Under the pieces are notes generated by a model. It saw only the letters and a list, made by a program, of their open reading frames with translations. It had not been told where the DNA came from and made no database searches. From Laburnicola sp. R22_1 (Eukaryota; Ascomycota; Dothideomycetes; Pleosporales; Didymosphaeriaceae): 64,000 nt of DNA. Below are positions 1-10,836 of the stretch, one piece after another. Position 1 is the stretch's first letter. Each line of letters starts with the position of its first letter. The stretch is taken from positions 1,860,001-1,924,000 of the forward strand of contig JACONQ010000005.1 in assembly GCA_014281115.1 (NCBI GenBank). Direction: 5' to 3'. Made by a program: the position numbers and the translations under genes.

Positions 1-2973
1 AATGGTTCCGAGCGGCGACTGTGATGGTCGTCAGAGCTGAAGCTGGAGGGGCAGGTCCAGATTTAGGACTCTGCGTTGGCGGCATCGTCGTTCCCGGCCG
101 AAGATGGTGCATAGCCCTGGAGCAGCCTCGGTCACATGCCTCCTCTGGTCCTAATAAAATTATCTGACGTTGCAGACGACTTCGGACAAAGCGGGTCTAT
201 CGGACGGACTATCACGCAGAATTTGTGCATGTCAGGAAACGGAGAGTACAAAGAGTCTAGAGCCAAGTGCTTCGGCTCCGTCCGTTGTGCGAGCACAGTA
301 ATCGCCACAGGAAGCTCCGCGTACATTCGCCGTCGACCGATGAGCCACGAAAAGTAAATTGTATAGCGTCATGTGCTCGGAGTGACCTAGTGCCGAGTGC
401 ACCGCCACAGAACCCTTGACGCAGTAGCGGATCGCAGGGATCCAATCCGAAACGATATGATGGACGATGCAACTCGGCTGGACGAATATTTTGGGATTGC
501 TGTGCTGGTGCAGCATGCAGCTAGAGCCATCGCGCATGGTATTGCTCAGCCAGCGCAGCAACGTGGCCTCCTGGTTAGTCCGCAAAAACGGCAGTCCACC
601 TTAGGGCTGCAAAGACGATGTCACGATGCTGCGTGAACCCGAGTAGGGCTGCGTCATTGCTTCGCCTGACCGAAAGGTAGCCGAGCCGTGGGTCGTTTGG
701 TGCCGCAAGCGCAGCGCTCTGGTGACTTTCACGCTACCTATTGCATTCGAGTGTATGCGGCCACGGTGCATTCGTCGATGTGGAAAGCGACAGTGATACG
801 GGCTCCGAGAGATACGGTGTCGAGAAGTGCGCTGAGACAGCGCGAATCGCGCTGATACGGGTAGTGGAGCAAACATCAGAAGCTGAGGAGTCAGAGCCTC
901 CGTACGCAGGATGAGCTGGCGTTGTAGCGTAAAATAGAGGAATTTTGATGTCCAGTGTGTGTGTGTGCGCCTGTTGTGGGCCTCGGTAGGCACCCCGGCC
1001 GCCAGCGCCACAGGCCTCAAAGCCAATAGGGGCACCGGGAACGCATCCAAAATTCGAAATGATTGTGTGCCAAGATTTCGAGAGAGATTACAAGGGTGGA
1101 AATGGCGGCAGAAACAAAGTCAAGCAGCAAGCCTTCATGCAGAAAGCGGGTCGTGGCGCTCCGGTTTAACCAGTGACCTGCTGTGCGCGCTCGACTGTGG
1201 TCGCAGAAACCTGCTTCGAGGCAAGGCTAGCTGCGAGTTGGAGATCGCAGCAGCATGGCCGCTGTGTTGTTCGCTCGTTGCCGTCGAATCAGGGCTGGGT
1301 GGCTGCACCATGATGCAGCAGCGGGGCCGTTCCATGGCCAAACTCATAAATGACTGCCCTTGATATTCAGAAGAGCGGTAAACTAGCGGACCAGCAGCAG
1401 CATGATCCAGGCAACGCGACAACAATTTGTGAGACATTATCGACAAAAAATTTTCGTTGAGCGGAGATTGCTGGGCGGCCTCGGCAGCAGCCCCAAGCGG
1501 GCTCAAACCGTGCGGCTCAATTGCAACGGTTGGGCCGGCCATCCCAGCGGCGTGAGACGAGCGCCGTTGAAACTTTGGGTGGTCGAGTCTGGGACGGGAG
1601 CACTCCAGTCCCCAGGCCCCGCCGTTCCGCGACGCTGGCCTGGTGTAGCTCCAGAGCTAGAGCGTCGCGAGAGGGCTAGAGGGAGGAGCGAAAGCTGGCG
1701 CGAGCCTCAGTGAGGCATGTTGGCCGGCGCTGGGAGAGACGCGCCTTTGGGCTCTCGTCCTCGGCGGCCGAATGAGTGCTGAGCCCGTCCCGCGTGGAAG
1801 GAGCGCCGCCGGGGCCAGCGGGCGCCTCTGGACGGCCGGTTGCATGCCAGCGTCCAGGGTGCGTTGACGAGCAGCCACGCAGCCCGACGCGGTCGCCAGT
1901 GACGCTGGATCTTCCTGAGAAGTGGAGCGCAGGCACCGCTACTTGGGAGATGGAAAAGGAAGTGCGCAGAGGGCACACGAAACGATAGCAGCTGATTCAT
2001 GAGCGAGGGCGCGCGGCGAGAGAGCGTTGCGGGCGGTGCTTGGGGTGCGGGCGTTGTAAGCGTGGCACAGCACGCAAAAAAAGAGCGGGCGAGGGGGCCA
2101 CAAGCTCGGAACGACGGGATGGCACTGGGAGGGCGTGTGTGCTGCTGACAGCTTGCCGTCCACGGTGTTCAGGGTCGGATAAAGGTATGTATATACTATA
2201 TAGGATATAGGTGGTCGAGGGCTCGCCGAAGAGCGCACGGCGGGCGCTTCGATGAGCAGGAGACCAGTACGGACCGCGACACCGACACCACAGGCACCAG
2301 ACGGCGATGGTCTAGAGACGGCAGCCTGCGACGGCGAGTGACGAGCCCGCCCTCCTGTTCGCAGGCGCCAAGCCAGGCCTCGTCGCAATGTCGCATGGTC
2401 AGCACTCGACATCCCAGACGCAGCGCCGCGTGGAGGCTGAAGCGCCCAGGCATGGATGGGTAATAATGCAGCGGGAGGCAGTCCCTAGCCAGACCCATAG
2501 ATTAGGAATGGAATCGGGCCTGCCAGGGGGCGTTGCAGGCAGGGAGTGGCTTGTCAGGCTGCTGTCCTCTGGGCCGCGGGTGGAAACGCCGTGCAGTACA
2601 TAACCTACCGGGCCCGCCGCGCACCGCACGGCACCTCCCCTCGCAGCTGAGGCTACTTTGTACCAACACCACCATTACCAAGCACCTTCCCGCCGCTCCG
2701 CACCCGGGATCCCACTCTGGATCCTTCTGGCATTTTCTAGCAGCAGACCACCGCAACACCCAATGTGCAGTCGACAGATTCGCTTTTTCTCTCCCGCTGT
2801 CGCACTCCCGTTCCCCTTCACACACACCTCTAAGGCACGACAAAGGCACACGCACCATCTGCAGCGGTGAGGCGACGCCCGCCTGATCCCCCAGCTGCGC
2901 GCCCGCTCCTCCTCCTCTTTTTTCCCCCGACCCCCATTCCTCGGGCGCGACCGGTGCCGTCATCACCGCGACC
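1..2973. other. gene-free GC-rich stretch
   Basis: I see no supportable gene here. Open frames on both strands are short, overlap one another and read as Arg/Pro/Ser-rich noise. The last 250 bases (about 2720-2970) are C/T-rich, as is usual just upstream of highly expressed filamentous-fungal genes, and probably hold the core promoter and 5' UTR of the gene starting at 2974. Confidence 0.5.
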
Positions 2974-4194
2974 ATGAACTTCGTCCCCCCGTATCCGACG
3001 CCTCCCCCGGGCTACGTGCCCTACGACGCGTACCACCACACCACGCCGCCCATGTCGCCTGGGCCGCAGGCCAGCTACTACTCGCCGCGCTACCCCCCGC
3101 CAGGAGCCTCTCCCTCCCCGCGCGGCTCTCCCAAGGTCCAAGGCCACTCGCGACGAGCATCGCACGCCGTACCGCCCCAGTACACCACCTCGCCACGCGG
3201 ACCCGGCGCTCCGCAGTACATCCCCAGCTTCGGGGCGTCGCCGCGCTACTACCCGACGCCTCAGCGCACGCCCGAATATGTAAGTGGTCATTTTGGTTAT
3301 GCTCCGACGAGCCGGCATCGCCGCGACTCGGACGCGACGCCTCTCAAGCGCCCCCATCGCGAGAGGAAGCGCCGTCTGTCGCAATCAGCGCGTTACGTAC
3401 ACACCAAGGTCGTCTACGACGATTACGACACGGGCTACGATTACGACAGCCCGCCGCCGCCGTACGAGCCGTACGCTCGCAACACGTACGGTTATGCTGA
3501 TTACCATTTTCGCCACCAGGTCCCAATCTACGATCCAGAGCCAAAGTCGAGCCGTCCACGACGCGCGTCTCATACAAGCCGTCCGCAGCCGCAGCCCACC
3601 ACCCCCAAGCGACCCGCCGCGGCAAAGACGGCAGCAAAAGCCACCGAAGAAGACGCGCGCCGCGCCGGTATCCCCGCTGGCTACTCGTACAAGAACTGGG
3701 ACCCCACCGAAGAACCCATCATGCTGTTGGGCAGTGTCTTTGACGCCAACTCCCTCGGCAAATGGGTCTATGACTGGACTGTCTTCCACAATGGCCCAGC
3801 AACACCCCTAGCTGAGATGGCGGGCGAGCTCTGGCTCCTCCTCATCCAGCTCGCCGGCAAAGTCAAGCGTGCCGAAGAGACCATGCCCAAGATCCGCAAG
3901 AAGGAGAACTACGAAATGGTCGAGGACTTCCTCGAGAGTGGCGAGCGTCTGTGGATTCGCTTTGCCAAGCTCCTCAAGGTCTGCGAGGACTACATGTGGA
4001 AGGCCGCTAAGAAAGAGACGGGAGATAAGAAGCCTCTTGCTATGGGCAAGAACAGTGGCTGTGAGTTCGTCGACTCCATCTTCGGACGTGACCGCGAGCT
4101 CGAGAAGACCGAGAAGCTTATGACTGGCATGCGCCTCTGGAGCATGCGTTTTGATGCGAACTGCGAGGAGATCCTTCGCCATCCTTCTGCTTAG
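2974..4194 (+). CDS. Pro/Tyr-rich conserved fungal protein of unknown function
   Basis: This is a single-exon gene of 406 codons starting at the first ATG after a pyrimidine-rich leader. Residues 1-230 are low complexity, rich in Pro, Tyr, Ser and Arg, with many PxYxP-like steps and basic RRxS patches, and are probably disordered. From about residue 236 composition changes abruptly to a compact helical domain that opens with a YKNWDPTEEPI motif and ends at the stop. From memory, similar proteins in other Dothideomycetes are often auto-named vegetative cell wall protein gp1; that name reflects only the proline-rich head. There is no signal peptide and no membrane segment, so a wall location is unsupported. 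A GTAAGT occurs in frame near 3281, but the reading frame continues through it and no plausible acceptor keeps the frame. Function is not known. Confidence 0.82.
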   Translation: MNFVPPYPTPPPGYVPYDAYHHTTPPMSPGPQASYYSPRYPPPGASPSPRGSPKVQGHSRRASHAVPPQYTTSPRGPGAPQYIPSFGASPRYYPTPQRTPEYVSGHFGYAPTSRHRRDSDATPLKRPHRERKRRLSQSARYVHTKVVYDDYDTGYDYDSPPPPYEPYARNTYGYADYHFRHQVPIYDPEPKSSRPRRASHTSRPQPQPTTPKRPAAAKTAAKATEEDARRAGIPAGYSYKNWDPTEEPIMLLGSVFDANSLGKWVYDWTVFHNGPATPLAEMAGELWLLLIQLAGKVKRAEETMPKIRKKENYEMVEDFLESGERLWIRFAKLLKVCEDYMWKAAKKETGDKKPLAMGKNSGCEFVDSIFGRDRELEKTEKLMTGMRLWSMRFDANCEEILRHPSA

Positions 4195-7100
4195 GCACTT
4201 TGGCGCTGGCGTTTGTTTGGGTCGAGACTATCGTATGGTCTCACCATTGCTTTTTTTGTTTGTTTTGTGTTTGTTTGCACTGCTTGCTCTTACTGCGAGA
4301 TACCCGTGCGTCTTTTCTGATTTTAATTGTAATCCTGCATTTTCTGGACGATCCAACTGTACTACTAGGTGGAAACTGCATTGGGTGGGTCACCGGAAAA
4401 GTTTCTCTTTACGATTCCCCCTTTCAATCGTTATGGTTCTCAACGCTTTGTTTTCTGTCTGGCTGGCATCAGAGTGGTTATCGTCATCATGATCTGGATG
4501 ATGTCTTAGACTGGGCTCACACGAGCTCATGGCGATCGCAAGATCCAAAACTTATACCATATAGTTTTTTGGAACCCTCAACATGATTAGCTACACTGTG
4601 ACTCTCGTCTTCTGTTTGCGTGACAATCGTCGTTCGTTTCTTGTTTGTGTGATTCACAGTGTTGCACGCGCGGCGGCGACTGCCTCAAACGACCGGACGC
4701 GCTTGCCTTCTCGGCGCACCTTCCACATGGCATGTGCAACATCGGCAGGAGGGACGGTACCTCGCATTGGTCTCAGCCCATGATGTTTTCGCTACCTTGC
4801 TTATTCTGTCCCACCACACGACACCCCCATCCCGAAATACAATCAAGCCCGACGTCCCGACGGCTCACAGTTGGGCTACGCCGCGGCCTGTAAAGTCGCA
4901 ACCTCATACGCCTCTGCACCATGCCATCACAGTCACCAAAAAGCCATCGTGGGCCAACGGGCGCTTGCATATCCATGTCCAGCTCGCTATTGGCAGGCGC
5001 TGCGCCTTCTGCCTCGCTTTCAGCGCAGCGCGTACTGCGTACAGTATGACTGCGCTTCATCAGCCTTACGCACTGCATGGAAGCCTGCGGCGAAGAAACA
5101 TGGAGATCGTCCCAGACTGGGCGCTTTTCCAGCTTCACGACCTTGCGACTCCCTTGCGAGGCTGACGAGAGACAGCGAGGGGTGTTAATAACACAGCCTG
5201 CAGGAGACCAATGGCGGCCCGTTGCTGGTGGGCTTTATTTTCCGTGAGGGTGTGCGGCGAACGAGCGGCCTCTGCCCATCGATGGATGCCTTCTTTTTCG
5301 TCTACTAATACGATAAGACGGTCGCTGCCGTTGCTCCTATCGCATCAGAGAGAAGGCGCACGGAATTAGGCGCGACTTCTACCTTTGGATGCTGGATGCA
5401 CCATGCAGGCAAATCGTGTGCTCACTGCTGGGTGCGCACCGAAACTATTGATGGTGCGGTATCAACCCGTCTTGTTGGTAACCCGGCGGGCATCAAGGGA
5501 CCTCTCAATGTAGGGCTCGTCTTACGCTGGCCTTGGTCTCGATATTATCCAGGGCTCCAGTCCACAACGACGACCCAAAACGGGGAATTTCGACTGGATT
5601 CCGAGGAGTTGAGGCTCTTTCAGGCGTCCAGACCATATCTCGAAGATCATGGGTACCCCGTCTGTGATTCCCGAACGGCGTGGTCGATATAACGGCAAAT
5701 GATCCTTCGGCCTAGTAACCGCGTTGGGTACGGACATTCCCTTACACATTTCAGGCAACTGCGTATAGCAAGCTGCATGTGAAGTTTGAACTTTGTTCCA
5801 GCTTGAAGAAGCAGCCCCCACACCACAGAGCGAGCGGCTGGGACGGACGAACGGGGAGATTGATGTTCCACAGCGGCACAGAACAGCCGCCAACACCCTC
5901 CCGCTGGCAACGGCACGACTCCGTCGGTGGTAAGGAAGGGACCGAAGGGTGTACCAGCTGATCTGACGCCTTTGTGCGTAATTGGCGTTGGACGATTTCG
6001 AAATGCAGCTCCAAGATCGATGTTCATGCAGCGACAGATGCTGTCCAAGCATTCCTGTACGACAACCGACTGCGCGGCACAGCTGACCCTGGATGTGCCT
6101 TTTTCATTTCTCGTTCGCTCCCGTCCGGAAGATGCGCGACGTTGGGTCCATTCCGTACAACAAGTAGACCCGGATTCCAACAGTGGCAACAGAGGTTACC
6201 ATTTCCCTCGTTGTCACTCCGGACACTTGCCCCGGATGCGTTCACAGGGATGCCAATCCGCGCAACATTCGGTGGTTCGCAGCTCGTGTTGGACCCGTTC
6301 ATGCACGGGACAACCAATCCAATGGCCAGCGTTTCGAAACGCTTTTTGATATCCGTGCGTTCGCATCCATGCATCCAAGACCGAACCATGACGAAACCCA
6401 ACCGCGACCATGTCCACTTTTACCCCGCAGAGCAGGTTCTTCGTTGATACAATCGCGATGATGCAAAGCCAGAATTACTCAGTCACACGCACGTAATTCT
6501 CCGCATTCCAACTACCTCCATGTTGGAGATGTGTTCCATTCCTCGGTGCCGGCCGATAGCTCTCAACAGTGGAGGAATGCGACCAATATGGGCCGAGGCA
6601 CCGTATGGGGGGTCAGCAGATGCAGCGCATCTTGGTATGAACTGAAGGTGTGTGCGCCTATTACTACTTCGACGTCGGAGGGCACCGTAAGCGCCCTACC
6701 TTGCTCGATGCTATCGAGCGATAGGCTTGATTATTCGCGTGTGTGGACGGTGACGATGTGATGTGGGAAGCATTCATGCATCGTGCGGTCAACATCCCTA
6801 CACCGTTGTCATCTGCTCACTGTCGAAACGCTGCGGCGTCGCATCTTCTCCATTCGCATTCAAGCCAACTACGAACTAATAAAACCTTCAGCAAAGACTG
6901 ATTCAATGACGGTTACACGTGTCAGGTACAAGCAGTAAGTGTGTGGCTGATACGCGACTCGCATACTCTGCTACACATCGTAGCGATCCTGTCCGTCGCA
7001 TCCGAAAAGGGAAACTCAAACTCGCCCGTGAAGCGGGGTGCCTGTCAACAGCTCCACGTGCCGGCAGATCATCTCCGCTGTCAGTGGATAGGCGTCCGGC

Positions 7101-8775
7101 GGCTGAACGACCCCTCACCCCTCCAGTCCAATTGTCACGGAGCAACACTAAACATCGCCGACGCAAAGTCAATCTTTCGCATCGGTATTAAAAGCGTATC
7201 TAAAGCTGGGACTCGACTCCCGCACCCCATGCAGACAGGTGCACCGGGTAGAGCATCGTTTTCTTAATTTAGTGGGGTTAATGCGCCATGTGGGAGTACA
7301 AGTCTGGGCTGCAGCTTACATAGGCGGAGCAGGAGATTCCTAGCCGCACATGGTAAAAGTGTGGGTGCACAGCAGCAGCTTGCGGATCAGCAACAGTCAG
7401 CACAGCATCTGTTCTCGGGACACATCTGTTACGTCTTACCCGACACAGTCCGACATATTCAATGCTGTACCCGATAGAGGAGGCAATGGAGCAACAAGTG
7501 CAACGTCGCATGGAGCATCATGTGGTATGTACTGGGAACGCAGATCACGGGAATAGCGCTGCCGAGTACTTTGAGCAAGTGAGGAGTACATTAGTAGTGT
7601 ACCCAGAAGTCACGCTTATGAGTTTGATCGTGAGACGATCAGAAGCTTTGTACCACTCACCCGCTGACAACGCAGTGTAACCGCGACCGGCGAATTGCAC
7701 CTTAACCCAACCAATCTCTTACCCCGCACTTTTCAAACACAATCTCACTCCTGAGATCTGCGCCTTCGCAGAGAGACTCTGGCCTAACACACGCGTTTGC
7801 TGGAATGTGCAATCACAACATTGCCATCTCGTCTCGGTTACTCGAAAGGAGTCGTCACTGCGTCTGCCCTAAGATTGTGGCTTGTCCCGAGAACCGAGAG
7901 TGGGTATATTGCGCGGGCGCTTAGCGGCGTTTGTGGGTGTGCAGACCAAGCGAGGAGGTGATTTTCCGTCCAATAGGGATGGTTTCACGAGGACTATATC
8001 TGGTTCGTCGGACTAAATTAATGGGGTGGTTGGTGAGTGGTGGGTGGGAAGTGTCGGTAGTTGTGGTAGAGACTTTGTAGGTGTGTTGGGCATTCGTATC
8101 GTCGGGGGAGATACTGACTCCGTGCAATGGTCCTCGGATGATACTGCCGAGTACATGCGATCTAGGTGTATCGGGATACCATCGACTTTAGCGACAGGCG
8201 GAAGCTGGCGAAAGTGTGTTACTAGATGCTTTGAATGCTTTGAAGTATGCTTATCGAGAAAGGGACTCTATCCCTGGGTCTGCGAGGTATATCATAAGTC
8301 GACCTCTCTATAGATATCGTTACCTAGATACGAGACTTTCTGTTCTAATCGCACGCGTTTTTGAAAATTGCACGGAATTCTTGTGCTGGAGGCGCTGTTC
8401 ATTTTGATTCGGAGATTGGTTATATGTTGTCGAGGCATGTCCTGCGGAGCGTAACAAACACGTGAGTCTGCAACCATCGCCATCTCGGTTCATGCTGTTA
8501 CTTACCAGACGAAGGGGATTTTTCTTTCTTTCGTACCTTATTGCTTACATGGTATCCCAGTAGTCATCTTAACAATGCAAATATCATCACTCACAGGACA
8601 CAAACATTCAAGACAACAATTCGCAAACTTCTACATCTATAGCAAGCACTTCATTCCTGTATGTATGATCGGGATACTTCCTGCGCACTAGATGAGGAGT
8701 GGCGCAGGGTAGGTTGATACGGTCGCGGCAACGCAAGATTGTGTGTGTCGTAGTAGTCCAGGCGAACTTGGAACG
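4195..8775. other. 4.6-kb gene-free interval
   Basis: No frame on either strand gives a protein-like composition or a recognisable motif. The region is not strongly AT-rich, so it does not look like a RIP-degraded transposon. It presumably contains the 3' UTR of the upstream gene and possibly non-coding transcripts. Small open frames between 4600 and 6460 overlap on both strands and look random. Confidence 0.4.
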
Positions 8776-9858
8776 CTACCATCGGATTGGCAAATATGCG
8801 CGGTCGAAGGCGATTTTGAGAAGGAATTTTGGCTTCTCGCCTTGTGTCTTCTCGGTCGTGACTTGGACGTGGCGAGTGTTGGATGGCGCGCGAGCACGTC
8901 GGGATGTTGGGCGGCCGCGTCGAGAGGTCGGGCGACCACGTCGAGATGTCGCGCGTCTACGTCCAGATGTCTCAGGAGAGCTGGAAACCATGTCGACGTC
9001 GTCGTCGTCCTCTTCTTCGTCTTCATCCTCCGTCTCTCCCACATCAATCCACCCACTCTTCGAAGCCGCAGCCCCCCAAGCAGCCACACGATCCCAATCC
9101 ACCGTCCTCCCCGAAAAATCAAACCCCGGCTCCCTACCGGGCACCTCAACATCCCACCCAATATCCAAACACGCCTCCGCCAACGTCCTCACCTTCCTCT
9201 CCGTACTCAACCCCCTCGAAAACACCGCCAACCGATCCCACCACAACAACACCCACTCAACCACAACCTCCAACCTCTCCCTCTGCACCTCCCCAGCCCG
9301 CCACCCCAACGGAACACTATTCCTATTCCCCAGCACCACCGACGCAAACACCCCCTTCAACCTCAAATGCCAAAACACATCCCCATCCGTAACCCACCTC
9401 AGCAAACTCCTCCCCCCAGGCTTCACCACAACCAGCCCCACCCGCCCGGGCACCTTCCTGCCAGCCCGCATATCCCCATCGCACCAGTCCCCCCAAAGCG
9501 GCAAAAGCCCTACACGCACTTCGAACCGGCCGTCCGCGTCTTCCCACACGGAATCCCCCATCGTAACGAACCACAGCACGTTCGCATCCAGCGCGGCCAT
9601 GTTCTTGGCCGCCTGCTTGGCGGCGTTGAGCGGCGCGAGGAGGTAGCCGGGGCCGGTGGGGGAGCGGCGGTAGGAGTAGGCGGTTAGGACGAGGGAGGCG
9701 TCGCGGCGGAGGGTGTCGAAGCCGAGGGTTGTGCGGCGCATTTCGGCGCCGCCGGGGATCATGTAGGGGTCGTTGCTTGTGCGGACGGCTTTGAGGGCGG
9801 GGAAGAGTTTGTCGCGCTTGGAGTCGAGGGCGCGGAGGCGGTCGAGGAAGGTTGCCAT
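8776..9858 (-). CDS. unrecognised protein with acidic tract and AT-hook-like tail
   Basis: This is a single open frame of 360 codons from the ATG at 9858 (MATFLDRL). The frame stays open 111 codons further upstream to 10191, but that part is Asn/Thr/Pro-rich intergenic-looking sequence, so the internal ATG is preferred. The first 250 residues form a globular domain rich in Trp, Arg and Val that I do not recognise. It is followed by an acidic run (EDEDEEEDDDD) and then a basic segment with two RRGRPTS repeats. RGRP is the core of AT-hook minor-groove binders, which suggests, but does not show, a chromatin role. There is no signal peptide or membrane helix. It could be a lineage-specific nuclear protein. 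Confidence 0.6.
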   Translation of the reverse strand: MATFLDRLRALDSKRDKLFPALKAVRTSNDPYMIPGGAEMRRTTLGFDTLRRDASLVLTAYSYRRSPTGPGYLLAPLNAAKQAAKNMAALDANVLWFVTMGDSVWEDADGRFEVRVGLLPLWGDWCDGDMRAGRKVPGRVGLVVVKPGGRSLLRWVTDGDVFWHLRLKGVFASVVLGNRNSVPLGWRAGEVQRERLEVVVEWVLLWWDRLAVFSRGLSTERKVRTLAEACLDIGWDVEVPGREPGFDFSGRTVDWDRVAAWGAAASKSGWIDVGETEDEDEEEDDDDVDMVSSSPETSGRRRATSRRGRPTSRRGRPTSRRARAPSNTRHVQVTTEKTQGEKPKFLLKIAFDRAYLPIRW

Positions 9859-10668
9859 TGTGGACGTTGGTTCACGTGTGTTGGTGGCGACCTCGGGATG
9901 GCTGGGTTCTTGGTTGATGAGAGATTTTTGTTTGTGCGGCCAGGTTGACGTGTCACACGTGGTGGTGTGGGTGGTTGCGGGTGGGGTGGGAAAGATTTGG
10001 CGGTGTTTATGAGGGGGGAGATCGGGGGCTCTGCACTGGGTCGTGATGCTATTAATGGCGCTATAGTTATTGCGTGGAAAGAAGGGGGTGGACTTTGTGT
10101 AGTTAGAGAACTTAGTCGATAGCTTGTACATTGTGCATTGCGCTATTTCAAATGCACGCCTATGCCGCGCACAGTCTGTATCAAGTACCATTTACTTGAA
10201 ATATCCTAGATTCTAGGGAGCTGAGATGTAAATATGCAGTCTAATAGATTCGAGTTAAGATGGGCCAATTTTTCGAGGGAGGCATATATACTAAGTAGGG
10301 CGTACGTGGTCATGGTAGTCGCAGTATCAGTTCCTAGCCTTTATGTTGCCTGTAATAGGGCAACAGACGGTAATTTAGACTTATAAATGTAGTATTATAT
10401 TTTAAAACGCTAAGAGGATTGCATTAATTGTTAATTTATAAAGTTCTTATGATCTTTTACAACTTGCGGAGTTCCAGTCTATAAGTCTTAACACGTTACT
10501 ATTAGAGAGAAATCTCGACTAAATGTGATAACAATACATAGTCACTAAGGGATAACTATATATAAGACCACAACAATTTACAATTCTACGTCGCCTGAAG
10601 TTAACATCCTCAACCTCCCTAGTGGTGAATCAGCCTCTAATTAAGCCTACGAAATAGTCGGCTCTTAA
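9859..10668. other. AT-rich intergenic stretch
   Basis: About 800 bases between two minus-strand genes. From about 10200 the sequence is clearly AT-rich (many TATA/TTAA steps, no open frames), unlike the GC-rich genes beside it. This would fit old repeat DNA or the 3' non-coding region of mndA. No gene is seen. Confidence 0.45.
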
Positions 10669-10676
10669 TATCCCTC

Positions 10677-10836
10677 CAGCGTTGACAACGTACCGTAGCG
10701 AGTACGGCCGCAAGTACGGCCGAGCCGTGCACGGTGTATAGAGTGCGCTTTCAACCTTGAAATTAGCCAACATACAATCTGTGCACGGCTCGGCCGTACT
10801 TGCGCCCGTACTCGCTACGGTACGTTGTCAACGCTG
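10677..10836. mobile_element. hAT-type MITE with 8-bp target duplication
   Basis: A 160-bp element with near-perfect terminal inverted repeats of about 56 bp. The left end begins CAGCGTTGACAACGTACCG and the right end is its reverse complement, with one mismatch within the arm (ggccgc against gggcgc). The arms enclose a spacer of about 48 bp. It is flanked by an 8-bp direct repeat TATCCCTC at 10669-10676 and 10837-10844. An 8-bp duplication with a CAGNG-type terminus is the hallmark of hAT-superfamily transposons. With no coding capacity this is a non-autonomous MITE. It lies in the last codon of mndA and supplies that gene's present stop codon. Confidence 0.9.

Noticed and set aside
601..1050. 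149-codon minus-strand open frame
   Set aside because: Composition is random-like (Arg/His/Ser/Thr), no motif, overlapped by frames on the other strand.
7197..7262. tRNA-like sequence on the minus strand (GAGTCGAGTCC T-arm-like word)
   Set aside because: The T-stem has an A-C pair where G53-C61 is invariant, the D-arm does not fit, and no acceptor stem forms.
9323..9574. Gly/Ala-rich minus-strand frame and Pro/Thr-rich plus-strand frames over 8.7-9.7 kb
   Set aside because: Shadows of the 8776-9858 gene caused by its strong codon bias.
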